Below are positions 27,139 to 36,723 of a stretch of 64,000 nt of DNA, piece after piece. Source of the DNA: Kappaphycus alvarezii (Eukaryota > Rhodophyta > Florideophyceae > Gigartinales > Solieriaceae); contig NADL03000079.1 in assembly GCA_002205965.3 (NCBI GenBank), positions 326,202-390,201 of the forward strand, in the 5' to 3' direction. Position numbers and translations under genes: made by a program. Position 1 is the first letter of the stretch. Every line of letters begins with the position of its first letter. Under the pieces are notes generated by a model. That model was not told the origin of the DNA. It made no database searches and saw only the letters and a program-made list of their open reading frames with translations.

Positions 27139-27425
27139 ATGATAACTGACTCTGCCCGACATTTCGTGGCGTATGTCTGTTGGTCGTCAACGGTTTGTGA
27201 CTAGCAATGAATCGCCTTAGTTGAATGATCGCAACACAATGTATTTGTATCATTTTTATTTGTTTTACTGTATGTGCTTTTGCTATGTGTCGCCCGCGCT
27301 GCTAAATAAGGCTAGTGCCTGCACGCGCTTCTTGTAAAATGACGGGTGCAAGCGACTTGCGCCTGAGTCTTATTTATTCCTTTGAACCTCAGTTCTCTGA
27401 AGTCTCTTCCGCGTAGCCCAATACT
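27139..27425 (+). repeat. C1 3' LTR
   Basis: ATGATAACTGACTCTGCCCG to CCCAATACT, matching 13306-13591 with clear divergence, and followed by TATTG. Confidence 0.8.
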
Positions 27426-27544
27426 TATTGTTTCTTTGTAAAAGCTTAGGACTGCATCGCCCATCGAAGAAACTAAAAGACAGCAGAAAGAGAATCACTT
27501 GCAGTAGACCACAGTATGTACTGTACAGTACCTACATTCCCTTC

Positions 27545-27735
27545 TCGGATCTCAGTTTCTGCCGCCTTGCTTCCTTCGCTGCTTCCCGTCGCGGCTCCTC
27601 CCCTCAACAGGATCTCCGCGTATTTGTTACCCGTTTTGCGTTTAGTCTCCAAGTAATTCAAGCGCGACAGGTTTCCACCCGCCGCACGCATCTGCATTTA
27701 ATTTACGAATACCCTCCGCACGCTTCGGTGCAACA
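27545..27735 (+). pseudogene. E-family 3' end fragment (left arm of inverted pair)
   Basis: CTGCCGCCTTGCTTCCTTCG, TTACCCGTTTTGCGTTTAGT and GAATACCCTCCGCACGC are E 3' landmarks. The same sequence recurs inverted at 27790-27975. Confidence 0.8.
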
Positions 27736-27785
27736 CTGTACAACTCATGGTGGTGTAATCTTTATTTGTCGTACAATGTCGCACA

Positions 27786-28690
27786 GAGGCGTGCGGAGGG
27801 TATTTATAAATTAACTACGGATGCGGGCGGCGGGTATAAACTTGTCGCGCCTGCATTATTTGGAGACTAAATGCAAAACGGGTAACGAAGTCGCGGAGCT
27901 CCTGTTGAGGGGAGGAACCGCGACGGGAAGCAGCGAAGGAAGCAAGGCGGCGGAAAAAAGCTTACCGTCGTCGCCCAAGGCGCCATAGATATCAATCCCG
28001 ACGGGGAGAGGAGGATATCGTTTCGGTTGCAGTAAGTGCCGTAATGACGATGTTTCTCGCGCTCTGCGAGTGTCGCGGCGGCGCCGGCAGTAACCGTACT
28101 TGGCGAAATGTGGCGGCGTGCGGAGGGGTGGGCAACAGTAACGTCGATGGCTATATCGGTACTGTGAAGCCCGTATGCAGCGGGTATGTAAATATCCATT
28201 CGTAGCACGGGGGACTCCGAATGCCCAGATGAGTCGGGAACCTGGTGGAGGAGCGGATGTTCGACGAGGGCGACGATCCCAACTTCCTTGCAGTAGCGGG
28301 CAAGAACGTTGCGGAGGATGTGGTGACGACGAGTCCTTCCGTCTTCGTATTTACAGGTCAACGCGTGTTGACCACTTGGATCTAAGACGGGTGCGATGTC
28401 GGCCGAGCGGCGGGAGCAGACCGGACAGCGAGTAGATACAGGAATAGCGCGATGCCGAGACGTAGAGCCAGAGCGACTTTCCAGGCGGAAGAGGACATGT
28501 ACGTACCGCGGTGGGGTGAGGAAGCGAAGAGAAAACAGCGATGCGGAGGATGTGCGCACGGAGAGGAGCCGTGCTCGGTCGTGGGCTGCCGCGGACGAGA
28601 ACAAGCTATCGGACTTCGATAGCATGAGTTCAGTTGTGATCGCAGACTGGAGCCTTTCGCCGGGGAACTCACAAAGATTTACTATAGTTT
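27786..28690 (-). pseudogene. E-family non-LTR element, C-terminal 0.9 kb
   Basis: The frame 27867-28625 shows CPVCSRRSADIAPVLDPSGQ then HALTC (Cys-Cys-His-Cys knuckle), RRHHILRNVLARYCKEVGI, MDIYIPAAYGLHS, and DIAIDVTVAHPSARR. The Asp-x~14-DVTV arrangement parallels RPD..DVTF in the N family and fits a PD-(D/E)XK-type nuclease following a knuckle, as in restriction-like-endonuclease non-LTR elements. It continues to AAATLAEREKHRHYGTYC and the 3' end. 5' truncated; RT absent. Confidence 0.75.
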
Positions 28691-29605
28691 ACCACAGCAC
28701 TTGTATGCTACGTGTGTATAATCTTTACGGGATGTGGAAAAAGCATGTGGAGAACATGCTGAGGGGGGTTCCAAAAAAACTAACATGCGAAGGGGGATGA
28801 GAGAGAACTAATCGGAAATGCATCTGGTAAGAACTTGACGCGCTCGCAACCCATGCAAGGTTACTGTATGCTACAGTAAGGAGTCCTATGAAATTTCATT
28901 AGAACCACATGGCATGATCTACAGTACAAATAATGGAATTAGAACTGCCACTCATTTGTTGTACAGTACAGCGAATAGTTTCGATATCCTTCATGCCAAA
29001 ATTTATGATCCCTTTATCGCTCAGTAAAACATGACCTTTCGTTAGTTCGGCGCACGTGGACTCTCGTCAATTCTGGGTTGATGAAACACATGTACACGTT
29101 GTCTCCTGCCTGCCACCGAGTTTTGACCGCACGAGGTGGGCTTACTCGCGCAGCAAACCCTTGAATTTTGGCTCAAGAGAGGTTGAAGTAAGCAAAAAAG
29201 GCCCTCTGATCAACATATCGATCAGTAGGGTTTCTTTACTTTAACCTGTCTAGCGTCTCTACTATGCATCTTTAAGGGTCTACATGCCTCCTCTTCGTCT
29301 TTTCGAAAGCGTACGCCCTCCTTGAGCTCCACTTGGGGCCGATTCGCTTACCTTTCCTCTAGGACTTTTCCTATATCTATCCAAAGGCGGTGTGGTGGAG
29401 ATTGCTGTGATTGCGGTAGAGGTTGCAGTGGATCTACACCTTCGTCACCGTTTTCCGTGCTTCATCCCTTGGGTCTTCTCCTTCATTTCTACCATCAATA
29501 GAGCCATTTTCCTCACCATTAGAAACATTTTGTAGAGTTTCCAATACATTCCCCGTTCTGAAAACGTCTCTGGAAGCTTGACGGCTATCAGAAGTGAGAG
29601 AGCTT
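28691..29605. other. No gene recognised
   Basis: Only short ORFs (28396-28800 is antisense to E sequence; 29056-29244 is isolated). Short GTACTGTAC-type words occur. On the minus strand 29430-29600 reads coding-like (SDSRQASRDVFRTGNVLETL) and may belong with the next feature. Confidence 0.45.
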
Positions 29606-29890
29606 TTATTGCTTCTCCTGTTGTTTCTTCCTTGCTCGATAGTGTGGAGTAGATCTCAAAATTAGCTCCTTGCGGCTATGCCAAATACCCCAGCATGCTC
29701 GCTGAGCCCTGTGTGAAACTCTAAAGAAAATAAGCTGTGCCACATAAAGAACAGGAATATGAAGACCGATGTCCTCGTGTTGGAGGGGGTTCTGCTTACA
29801 AAGATCACAGTAAAGGATTTTCCCTCGCCTTGGTTTATGACCTGGAACTCGAGTTCTCAGGGTGAGACTACCTGAGCTATTAAAAAGTTA
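29606..29890 (-). pseudogene. Coding-like remnant with a C-x2-C/H finger
   Basis: An open stretch of ~93 codons without ATG: HKPRRGKILYCDLCKQNPLQ then HEDIGLH (C-x2-C-x6-H-x5-H) and HRAQRACWGIWHSRKELIL. It ends at a TAA at 29606-29608. The finger followed by HIPVL recalls the N-terminal part of N1 (C2H2 finger and THIPVLSHIP), but similarity is weak. It could be an N-family N-terminus or a host exon. Confidence 0.35.
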
Positions 29891-29937
29891 AGGCGTTTTT
29901 TCTTGCGGGCGTGGGCAAGAAGAACCAACCGTTCACT

Positions 29938-30198
29938 TCATGGCTGACACAGCACCAGAGTGTGCAATTGTGCCTTCATCACCTGCCACACGTCCTTGTT
30001 CTCGCGAAATTGTTCTTCTCTACGGAGCAAAGTAGCAGCGTACCGTAGAAGCTCCTGCGAGACATCCAACATGAAGTTGTTTGTCCCTTGAACCTTGTTT
30101 AACGAGTTGCGGTAGCCATCCAATGATATAAAAGAATTAGTTGATTGTAGTAAGTCTCGTCGCTCACACCTGCGCCAGCCTACAAATGCATTCATCAC
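29938..30198 (-). CDS. Small helical ORF, unrecognised
   Basis: 85-86 codons, first ATG at 30195. Composition is protein-like (FMLDVSQELLRYAATLLRRE, FRENKDVWQVMKAQL) and predicted mostly helical by eye. It lies directly upstream of the finger-like remnant on the same strand, so the two may be parts of one decayed gene. No family recognised. Confidence 0.3.
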   Translation of the reverse strand: MMNAFVGWRRCERRDLLQSTNSFISLDGYRNSLNKVQGTNNFMLDVSQELLRYAATLLRREEQFRENKDVWQVMKAQLHTLVLCQP

Positions 30199-30199
30199 G

Positions 30200-30840
30200 A
30201 AAGCATCACCTTTAATTATCAGTATTCAGGAGACCGCTAGCGCCATACAGCGCAGGCCTGGACTACACAGCAGGGCCAAATCGGTGGTCTGGTCAAGACG
30301 CCGGCGATTAATCACCACCGTCTTGATTGTTGAGATACCACCTTCTGTCCCCATTGGAAGTGGGAATACTGGAATTTCAGATTAGACCTTATTGGCTAGC
30401 GCGGCGACACCTCCCTTCGTTTTAGAATAGAAACTCTGCGCCGCGCGTTTAAATAGCTTGAGGCAAACAAAGGGCCTTTTTCTCTAACATGATTGTCAAG
30501 ATTCTTCCAGAACGACAGCCTTGTCTTGATAGTCTCAGCTTGTTTCGACGTGATATAGACTAGGATTAAGGGATCCTCTAACATGAGCCCATTGCACAAC
30601 ACCGGAAACAGTTGTAGTCAAAGCAGTATGGCACGCTTGCAGACGGCCAAAGGGCATCGAAATAGAACAATGTAGAGCATTCCAGTCTCTGCAGCACGAA
30701 CGTAAGGACCTAAACCCACGCCCAGAAACGGATGCAGGACAGCTATTTTCGGAAGACTGAGGGGACAGGTCTGTGTTATAGAGAGTCTGGAAATGAAGCG
30801 GAGTCATGGGTACTAACCTCACAGGGCTGATGTGAGGCCA
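30200..30840. other. No gene recognised
   Basis: ORFs of 68 and 95 codons on the minus strand (30396-30602, 30535-30822) overlap in different frames and show no motif. A short stretch (CCGGAAACAGTTGTAG) recurs at ~45100. Confidence 0.4.
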
Positions 30841-30843
30841 GCG

Positions 30844-31893
30844 TTAAGGCATGCTGCGTTGGACGAAAACCGTAGCCGCAGCGTATCTTTGCATAAGGGC
30901 AAATCGCACCCGCCCGAAAGTCTCCATGGCTCTTATGGCGGCGTGCCTATCCACGTCTGTGAGCACCGCAAGTGCGTCCGGGTGACACCCGCCAAGAGTG
31001 GATATCGGCAGTGGGATCAGTCGGGACCTGGCAAGCGCGGTGATGAAGTCTCTATACCTCCTGAACTTTGATGCTTTCGCGGCGTTCACAGGGGTCAAGT
31101 GGTTGAAGCAACCGGCCCGTATGTTTAAGGGAGCAAGTGGATTGACGAATGTAACGTCGAAAAAGTCTGTCCCTACGGTGCTATCTGTAGCCTTGATGTC
31201 TGGTCTTGTGCGGTGTTGGCTATTGGGACGGGGCTCAATGACCAGGTGTCGTGCGGCCTTTGCTAAAACGACGTGAGGATCGTAACCTGCCGGTCGTGAC
31301 GGTCGATTCGCTGTAGGCCATGCAAGGAGTGCATGAGGTAGTCGCCGAAGATGTCCAGGTCTTCCGAGCAGTTGTTCCTGAGGCACGGAGTGTTGGGGGC
31401 GGAGAACCGCACCTGGCAATAATATTAGAGCCAGGCAGAGAAAGCTTTGGGAGAAATTTGTGTCTTAAGCCTTGGGCATGGTGCACAGTATACCTATTGT
31501 TTAGCACCGGGAAGGCCCATCGACGAGCAAAAACTTGTCTCCTGCTGTTGCCGGGGGTATGAGGTCTTGATCTGGTTCGTGAATTGTGCCCGTCAGCTTC
31601 TTTTGCGAGGGTTGATTTTTGGAGCAAAAGGCGCTGAAGGGAACTATTTTCGACGGCGGACATGAGGCAGCCCACACCCAATAGGCCTCGGCTACATCTT
31701 CGTATGTGCTCAGCGGTCGTACCGGAGCCAGTAAGATGGAGCGGCAGAGGGTACCCGCAGCGGCACAAGAAGCGGGGAAAGCCGCGGCGGAAATGTCGCG
31801 CACCGAGGTGAGGCCTATCGACCGAACTCTGGCCGGAGGCGTCCTCGACCTTGAATTATTCGAGAAATCCAGCTCCCAGTGAAACCCAACCAA
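30844..31893 (-). pseudogene. N-family non-LTR fragment N2 (C-terminal half)
   Basis: 31501-31893 has VRSIGLTSVRDISAAAFPAS and PPSKIVPFSAFCSKNQPSQK, matching SERIPFSNFCSSNPPSQKK in N1. After frameshifts, 30844-31419 contains RTRPDIKATDSTVG..DFFDVTFVNPLAP, the nuclease signature, and ISTLGGCHPDALAVLTDVDR to the C-terminal stop. The RT is missing. It is the longest readable N-family C-terminus in the window. Confidence 0.82.
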
Positions 31894-31978
31894 AAAGCAG
31901 CTGATAGCTCAGGCAAAAAGGAGACCTCAATGGAGATAACCTTCAACGCGACCTGTAGTTGAAGGAGAATCACCGTAA

Positions 31979-32203
31979 TTATGTAATATTGGCCCAAGTC
32001 TTGGCTGGCGACCGATCCAGTCGCCTCCTTGATGTGTGAGAAGAATCTAGATACCATCCTCCGAGTGTGGAGATGGCAGCAATGGCGAACTTGTTTCTAT
32101 TATGGGGCGCTTTGAGTGCGCCGACCCATGCCGCAACTGAAGTTTGAATGTCACTTGTTGCGCAGTTTCCTTCCCATATCCTCACTTGTTTCACTTGTTG
32201 CAC
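31979..32203 (-). pseudogene. N-family C-terminal scrap
   Basis: RNKFAIAAISTLGGWYLD resembles RLIPLPISTLGGCHPD of N2. It lies just upstream of N2 in the same orientation, so it is the end of a second, mostly deleted copy. Confidence 0.5.
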
Positions 32204-32484
32204 GATTACCGTCCAAAATCTTCAGACCCTTTGCTCCTCAAGTTATTCCCCTTTTATATCTCGACGTGCTTGTTGGTTGGCCTCCAGTCAGTTTTCTATC
32301 GTTTTGACAGCTTCCCGCCAATCCTTGACATTGTAACCTTTTACCCGTATCACGACATCCTCTCGGAACAGCTGACCTCATTTGTCATGGATTAACAACA
32401 CCCCAAATTCCAATTCCCCCTCTGCAGTGTCATACAGCGCAACCATAAGGCTACTCCCGCGCTCCCACCCCGCCGCATCCCTTA

Positions 32485-33172
32485 GTGACTCTTTTCCTAC
32501 AACCCCTGGGAATCTGGCCACCCCGAACACCTTCGCACCTCTGGAATATGTGCTTCCTCCTGGAAACATGTGTACGTCACCATGATATTGCTCTCTTTTC
32601 CAATACCAGCTCTCGACTTCCGTTCCCTACTCTCTGTCAGTTGCCCTTTTCTTATCTACAGTCCCCATCCAGTCCAAGTCGCGGCTTACGGCTCATACTT
32701 CGAGGCCTTGCACTGCGTTATATCAGCTTCCTCGCCAGAGCACAGTACCGAGCCCTCCTAGAACTTATTCCCATCACGAAGCTAGTTCTCAGACATAAAC
32801 GCCCCCTCGCTTTGGGCCACCGTTTCTTTGAACTTTTCGACGGGGATGACTCCTTATTCACCTCCGCTCCCCCATCTTCGATTCCATCCCCGCCCGCCCT
32901 CGACCGCCTTGACACTTTACTGTGCAAATACGGTCGCTTTCGCCTTGGCTACCTTTCTCGATATCGCACTATTTCCTGTATTTGATCGATGTACGGTCTG
33001 CCTGGCGCTCTGTCGACGTCGCGCCCGTCTTGGATCCAAGCGGCCAACATGCTTTGACCAGCGAGTACAAAGACGACATAAATCGCCGGTATCACATCTT
33101 TCGCAACGTTCTCGCCCGCTTCTGTAAGGGAGTTGGCATCGCCGCCCTCGTCGAACACTCGCTCCGCTTCTA
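32485..33172 (+). pseudogene. E-family non-LTR fragment (knuckle region)
   Basis: 32485-32985 ends LLCKYGRFRLGYLSRYRTIS; the next frame has DRCTVCLALCRR (Cys pair), and 32922-33173 has SVDVAPVLDPSGQHALT and YHIFRNVLARFCKGVGIAAL, matching the E element at 27786-28690. At least two frameshifts are present. It stops before the nuclease domain. Confidence 0.75.
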
Positions 33173-33305
33173 GGATCCCAGTCCACTATTCTTTTCGAGT
33201 CACCTCCATTATGAATGGAAATCTACATTCCGGTTGCCTATGGTCTCCACAAAAAAGAAAGGGACACTTTCTTTGACTATTCGAAAGCATGTGACGAATA
33301 CAGAA

Positions 33306-33515
33306 TTAAGAAAATAGCGATGAATCTTCCGGCAATTGAGAGCAATCGCAGTCTGTTGTTGCAGCAGCGAGCTGAAAACGGCAGGAGTCGATGACTTTCG
33401 GAAACCAGAGTAGTGCCTTTGCGAAGGCACTGTATTTAGAAATTCGATGGAGTACGGTCTCCATATCTGGGCCTACTGAGCCGTAGATATGGAAAGTCAC
33501 GGGGTTGAAATCCAT
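33306..33515 (-). pseudogene. Small E-like C-terminal fragment
   Basis: NPVTFHIYGSVGPDMETVLH parallels the GIDIYGALGNDGK segment near the E C-terminus, followed by a helical tail. Related but not the same subfamily. Confidence 0.45.
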
Positions 33516-34244
33516 ATGGAGCTCGTTAAAAAAACCGCGGTAGCAACCTTCTCTAACGACCTTAGCTTGGGGAAAAAGGGCGATGGGTCTGGAAGGCGGA
33601 TGGCTGGTATGGCTGGAATGAGGGCTGATGACTGGTGGGTTGAAGCGCTGGGGTGTGGGGCAAGCTAGGGGCCATCAATGACGAGTTCTAGACAGCGAAA
33701 ACCGGGAAGAGATAGATGGGTGTCCCGGACGGGACGTGCAGCGATCATGAGAGAGTGAGCTCGGAGAAAAGGTGATCACGAAGCATTTTGTGTTGGCTAA
33801 CGGAGCCATCAGCTCAGGGACAGGCAGCGGCATGGGACCAAGGATGTGAAGGAAAGGGGCGCTCAACAGTGAGAGGTGAGGCAGAAAGAGCATTGCTCGG
33901 TGCCGGAGAATATTGGGCAGCCCAGGCGAAGGAAAACATTACAGTAGCACAGTAATGCGCCAGATCTCGGTTGAAGCGCAGGTTCCCATTTAAATTTCAA
34001 GTGTTTATGTAACGGTAAAATACTGCATCTGTATGGATTTAAGTTTATGTGCGTTTAAACTTACAGATTTCGCTTACAGAATACGGTAGTAATCAAGCTT
34101 AAATTCTCTACCAAACTCTTCGTTGCAAAAAACTGAACGTCGCAGCCCTCTAGGGATCGCCGTTCGGATAGCAATAATTGTTCAACCTATCCGCATCTTT
34201 CACAAACTCTCTACCCTTCGCCAAGAGAACGTCTAACCTCGACA
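33516..34244. other. No gene recognised
   Basis: Purine-rich plus strand with only short ORFs. It would contain the promoter of the ORF chain starting at 34245, but no convincing TATA box stands out. Confidence 0.4.
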
Positions 34245-35048
34245 ATGAAAGAGCCCAACTCATCAGACAAATTTGACGCCGCCGTAATCAAATTTGTCCG
34301 TCTTCTTCAAGATTTCGACAACTCACCGGCAACATTTTTCTCCTCTTCCGAAAATGAACAGGTGGCCTCTTGTCTCAACATGATCACGAGCATTGCCCGC
34401 CACCTCGAAAACATTGGAAGGTCCTCAGGCAACCTAAAAAACTTTTCTCTGATGATATGTGCGAAAATTGACGGCTCTGGTTCAGGTAACAGGACCGACG
34501 AGGAATTCGTTGTGCTTCATAGGGGGCAAATATCTAGCGCCCCGTGTTCCATTCAAGACCCCATCCTCGCTGTCGAACACCGTCCAGCAGACGTTACAAA
34601 CGCACCTCCACCGTCTCCTATCCTTTCGAAAACACCTGGTACGGTGCAGCATTCTAATTTCCATATTCACTCGGAATTTACCAATGATACAATGAATGGA
34701 TCTAACACTCAACAACTTAATACGGCCACCCAGATGGATCATAATATACTGCCACCCAGTAATGTCCCCTTGGAAGAGAGTTTTCAGTGCGTCCAGATAT
34801 TGCAGCGAAATGCTTGTCCTTGTTGTTGGATGGCGTGGGGCATACGTCGCATCTCACTTTGTGGAGGAGCAGTCGTATGCAAAGCTATCCAAGAGGGTCT
34901 GGCTGACCAAGTTGGTCAGGTGTTGAATGCAGAGAAGAAAAAACGATATGGTAATTTGGCATTGGCCACAAATATGGAGTATGATGACCTATTGCCCTGC
35001 AATTTGAGGGGCAAGGAATTGCCTTCCCGATTGTTCGGCTGGCAATGA
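34245..35048 (+). CDS. Unrecognised 267-residue protein (ORF1 of a chain)
   Basis: The ATG at 34245 (context CGACAATGA) opens the longest intact frame outside a recognisable transposon. The N-terminal ~90 residues look helical (FDAAVIKFVRLLQDF, LNMITSIARHLENIG), a Pro/Ser/Asn-rich stretch (~100-175) is probably disordered, and the C-terminal part has a Cys cluster (RNACPCCWMAWGIRR) and AEKKKRYGNLALATNMEYDD. It ends in a TGA that overlaps the next ATG (ATGA at 35045-35048). Not recognised; it could be a host gene, an ORF of an unknown mobile element, or the first part of a longer protein broken by a frameshift. Confidence 0.5.
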   Translation: MKEPNSSDKFDAAVIKFVRLLQDFDNSPATFFSSSENEQVASCLNMITSIARHLENIGRSSGNLKNFSLMICAKIDGSGSGNRTDEEFVVLHRGQISSAPCSIQDPILAVEHRPADVTNAPPPSPILSKTPGTVQHSNFHIHSEFTNDTMNGSNTQQLNTATQMDHNILPPSNVPLEESFQCVQILQRNACPCCWMAWGIRRISLCGGAVVCKAIQEGLADQVGQVLNAEKKKRYGNLALATNMEYDDLLPCNLRGKELPSRLFGWQ

Positions 35049-35446
35049 GAGGGCCGAATCAAAACTATGAGGTCATAACGACAAGAAGGGCCAGATTGAG
35101 TGTTTTAAACACAGTCCGTAATCGAAAGGATGTTTGGTTCGTCCTCTTATGTGTGTTGCTGCAGACGTCTGGACCACAGGGAGTTTGCGAGGCCGTGCTG
35201 AAAAGTTATGCTAGAGAAGGCCTATCCCCACTGGGTTGTATCAGAAGAAATCATTCGTCTATAGCAGGTTCTGCAGATTGTGGCGGACCTATTGCATGTA
35301 CGGCCTATGAAAAGTCAAGAACATGGTGCGCCTTTTCCATAGAGGAGGAAATAAGACAATTGTGTAGGGGTGGGAAGTGTGAATCCGTTGTGTGCGTATT
35401 TTCAGGGAGAAGAGGTATCCACGGATTCCTACGTGGTGAAGTTTAG
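35045..35446 (+). CDS. Unrecognised ORF2 of the chain (133 residues)
   Basis: It starts at an ATG overlapping the ORF1 stop by ATGA. The sequence is Cys-rich (RKDVWFVLLCVLLQTSG, GLSPLGCIRRNHSS, GSADCGGPIACTAYEK). Protein-like composition, no recognised motif. Its C-terminus overlaps ORF3 in another frame, and the join ...CVFSG / QGEEVSTDSY looks like a single-base lesion. Confidence 0.4.
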   Translation: MRGPNQNYEVITTRRARLSVLNTVRNRKDVWFVLLCVLLQTSGPQGVCEAVLKSYAREGLSPLGCIRRNHSSIAGSADCGGPIACTAYEKSRTWCAFSIEEEIRQLCRGGKCESVVCVFSGRRGIHGFLRGEV

Positions 35447-35651
35447 TAGAGTGGTGAACGAATCAAGCTTATGCTTGACTGGTATATGTGCAGGAATTCC
35501 AGTCCTGTGGAAGAAGAATGCCATTGAAAGGTTACTTTTTCTCGGACATGATGGCGAGGAGATCGGGAGCGCCGTTTTGGTAGACGACGAGTTTGTGTCG
35601 CCATTGCAGGCAGGAGGAGAAAGCCAGACTGGTAGTACGCAGCTGCGATGA
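35355..35651 (+). CDS. Unrecognised ORF3 of the chain
   Basis: Open from 35355 with no ATG (the first usable-looking codon is GTG at 35370), so if real it is read by frameshift from ORF2. Contains STDSYVVKFSRVVNESSLCL and AIERLLFLGHDGEEIGSAVL, which look like a beta-rich fold. Ends in TGA within a second ATGA at 35648-35651. Confidence 0.4.
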   Translation, partial: DNCVGVGSVNPLCAYFQGEEVSTDSYVVKFSRVVNESSLCLTGICAGIPVLWKKNAIERLLFLGHDGEEIGSAVLVDDEFVSPLQAGGESQTGSTQLR

Positions 35652-35910
35652 GCCTGAGAAATGCAGTGGTGATATGTGATCTACAGCTGATGGCTGACGT
35701 GGAAAAATGTCCGTATCCATTTGCAGAGTGTACGCTGAGGCGAGTTTTAGGAAACTTAAGTGTCTGCATTTTGTTTCGAAGAAACCGCCCACAGAATTGA
35801 CCGAGGCGACTCTGGCGGAGACCAACGCATTGTTATGGAGCAAAGAACAGCTAGCACGCATGAGGATAGAACGCATTTTCAGATTTAGAGAAGGCTGGGT
35901 AGCTTTTTGA
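35648..35910 (+). CDS. Unrecognised ORF4/ORF5 of the chain
   Basis: ATG at 35648 overlaps the ORF3 stop (ATGA) and opens 50 codons (VVICDLQLMADVEKCPYPFA, CTLRRVLGNL) to 35800. A second frame from the ATG at 35707 runs to 35910 (PPTELTEATLAETNALLWSK, MRIERIFRFREGWVAF). The C-terminal half of the second frame and the N-terminal half of the first together look like one protein with a break near 35755. Confidence 0.35.
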
Positions 35911-36473
35911 TTCTGTTGGTGGGATGCCCACTTGTATCCTGCTTGCTCATTAGCTATTGGTGCAAAGAACAGCAAAAGTTTTTCTTCCCGGGAGGGGCTG
36001 ATCTAGGAAACTGGGCGACTCACGGTAGAGCTAGAAATGGATAATAACGATCAAGTAAAGGTGATTCAATGTGCATGAACTGTTCGCCTACAACACTACT
36101 GCACACTTAAAAGTTTTAAGGATGTACATTACTGTACCGTTGAGATCACCCTAGTCTCTGTCAGACCATTGTCATACCGTATGATGACAAAGATCAGGGC
36201 TAATTTTTAAAGTAAAAAATACATTTTCTTCTAGTTTTGTGCTAACTTTTGGTTCAAACAGTAGGGGGAACAGGGGGTGTCTTTATTGAGATGTATGGAT
36301 TGGCTGGAACCCATTTGGAGTTGCAAATATGAATGCCACATTAAATACATGTACTCAGGGGCACGCTGTCGCGGCCGTAATGTCCAACGCAGCCTGTCTG
36401 CTGGGGGCCTTGAGCCGGCTTTCTAGGGTAATTTTAGAGGTATTACTGGGCACCCTGTAGGATACTTCGGGCC
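35911..36473. other. No gene recognised
   Basis: AT-rich, stops in all frames. Nothing noted apart from short repeats. Confidence 0.5.
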
Positions 36474-36520
36474 ACAACCGACCATATTTTTCAAATATTA
36501 AATCACCCCACATTTTCCCC
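36474..36520 (-). repeat. N1 3' tail block (inverted match to 41102-41147)
   Basis: TTTCAAATATTAAATCACCC followed by CACATTTTCCCC occurs in reverse complement at 41102-41132 with one indel; weaker matching extends outward through ACAACCG. Confidence 0.85.
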
Positions 36521-36723
36521 AAAATACATGTGTAAATGGGGGGTTAATTACTGTGGTAATATGTGGTTGGTATCCAGTAAATTTGTACCGGAGCGTAGAT
36601 ATCGTATCGTTGTCAAGCCAATTGCGAAACCGTACGATGCGTCGAAAGCTGTGGATGGCACTCCAATCTACCAGAAGGTGGAAGGGAGGCCAGCCACCAA
36701 ACAAGCGGCATTGGAGGTTACTG

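Larger units (their letters stand above)
13306..27425 (+). mobile_element. Ty1/copia retrotransposon C1 (host of nested C3 and C2), copy A
   Basis: LTRs of 286 and 287 bp lie at 13306-13591 and 27139-27425, flanked by TATTG on both outer sides (13301-13305 and 27426-27430), a probable 5-bp target duplication. The interior is gag, protease, integrase, RT and RNase H, the copia order, on the plus strand. It is split by C3 (with C2 inside) between ~15915 and 24378, and by an N-family fragment at ~25560-26190. All genes carry stops or frameshifts. Its proteins align with those of C2 throughout, so C1 and C2 are the same lineage. Confidence 0.9.

Noticed and set aside
28175..28800. Plus-strand Arg-rich ORFs
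   Set aside because: Antisense to the E-family knuckle and nuclease region, which has recognisable motifs.
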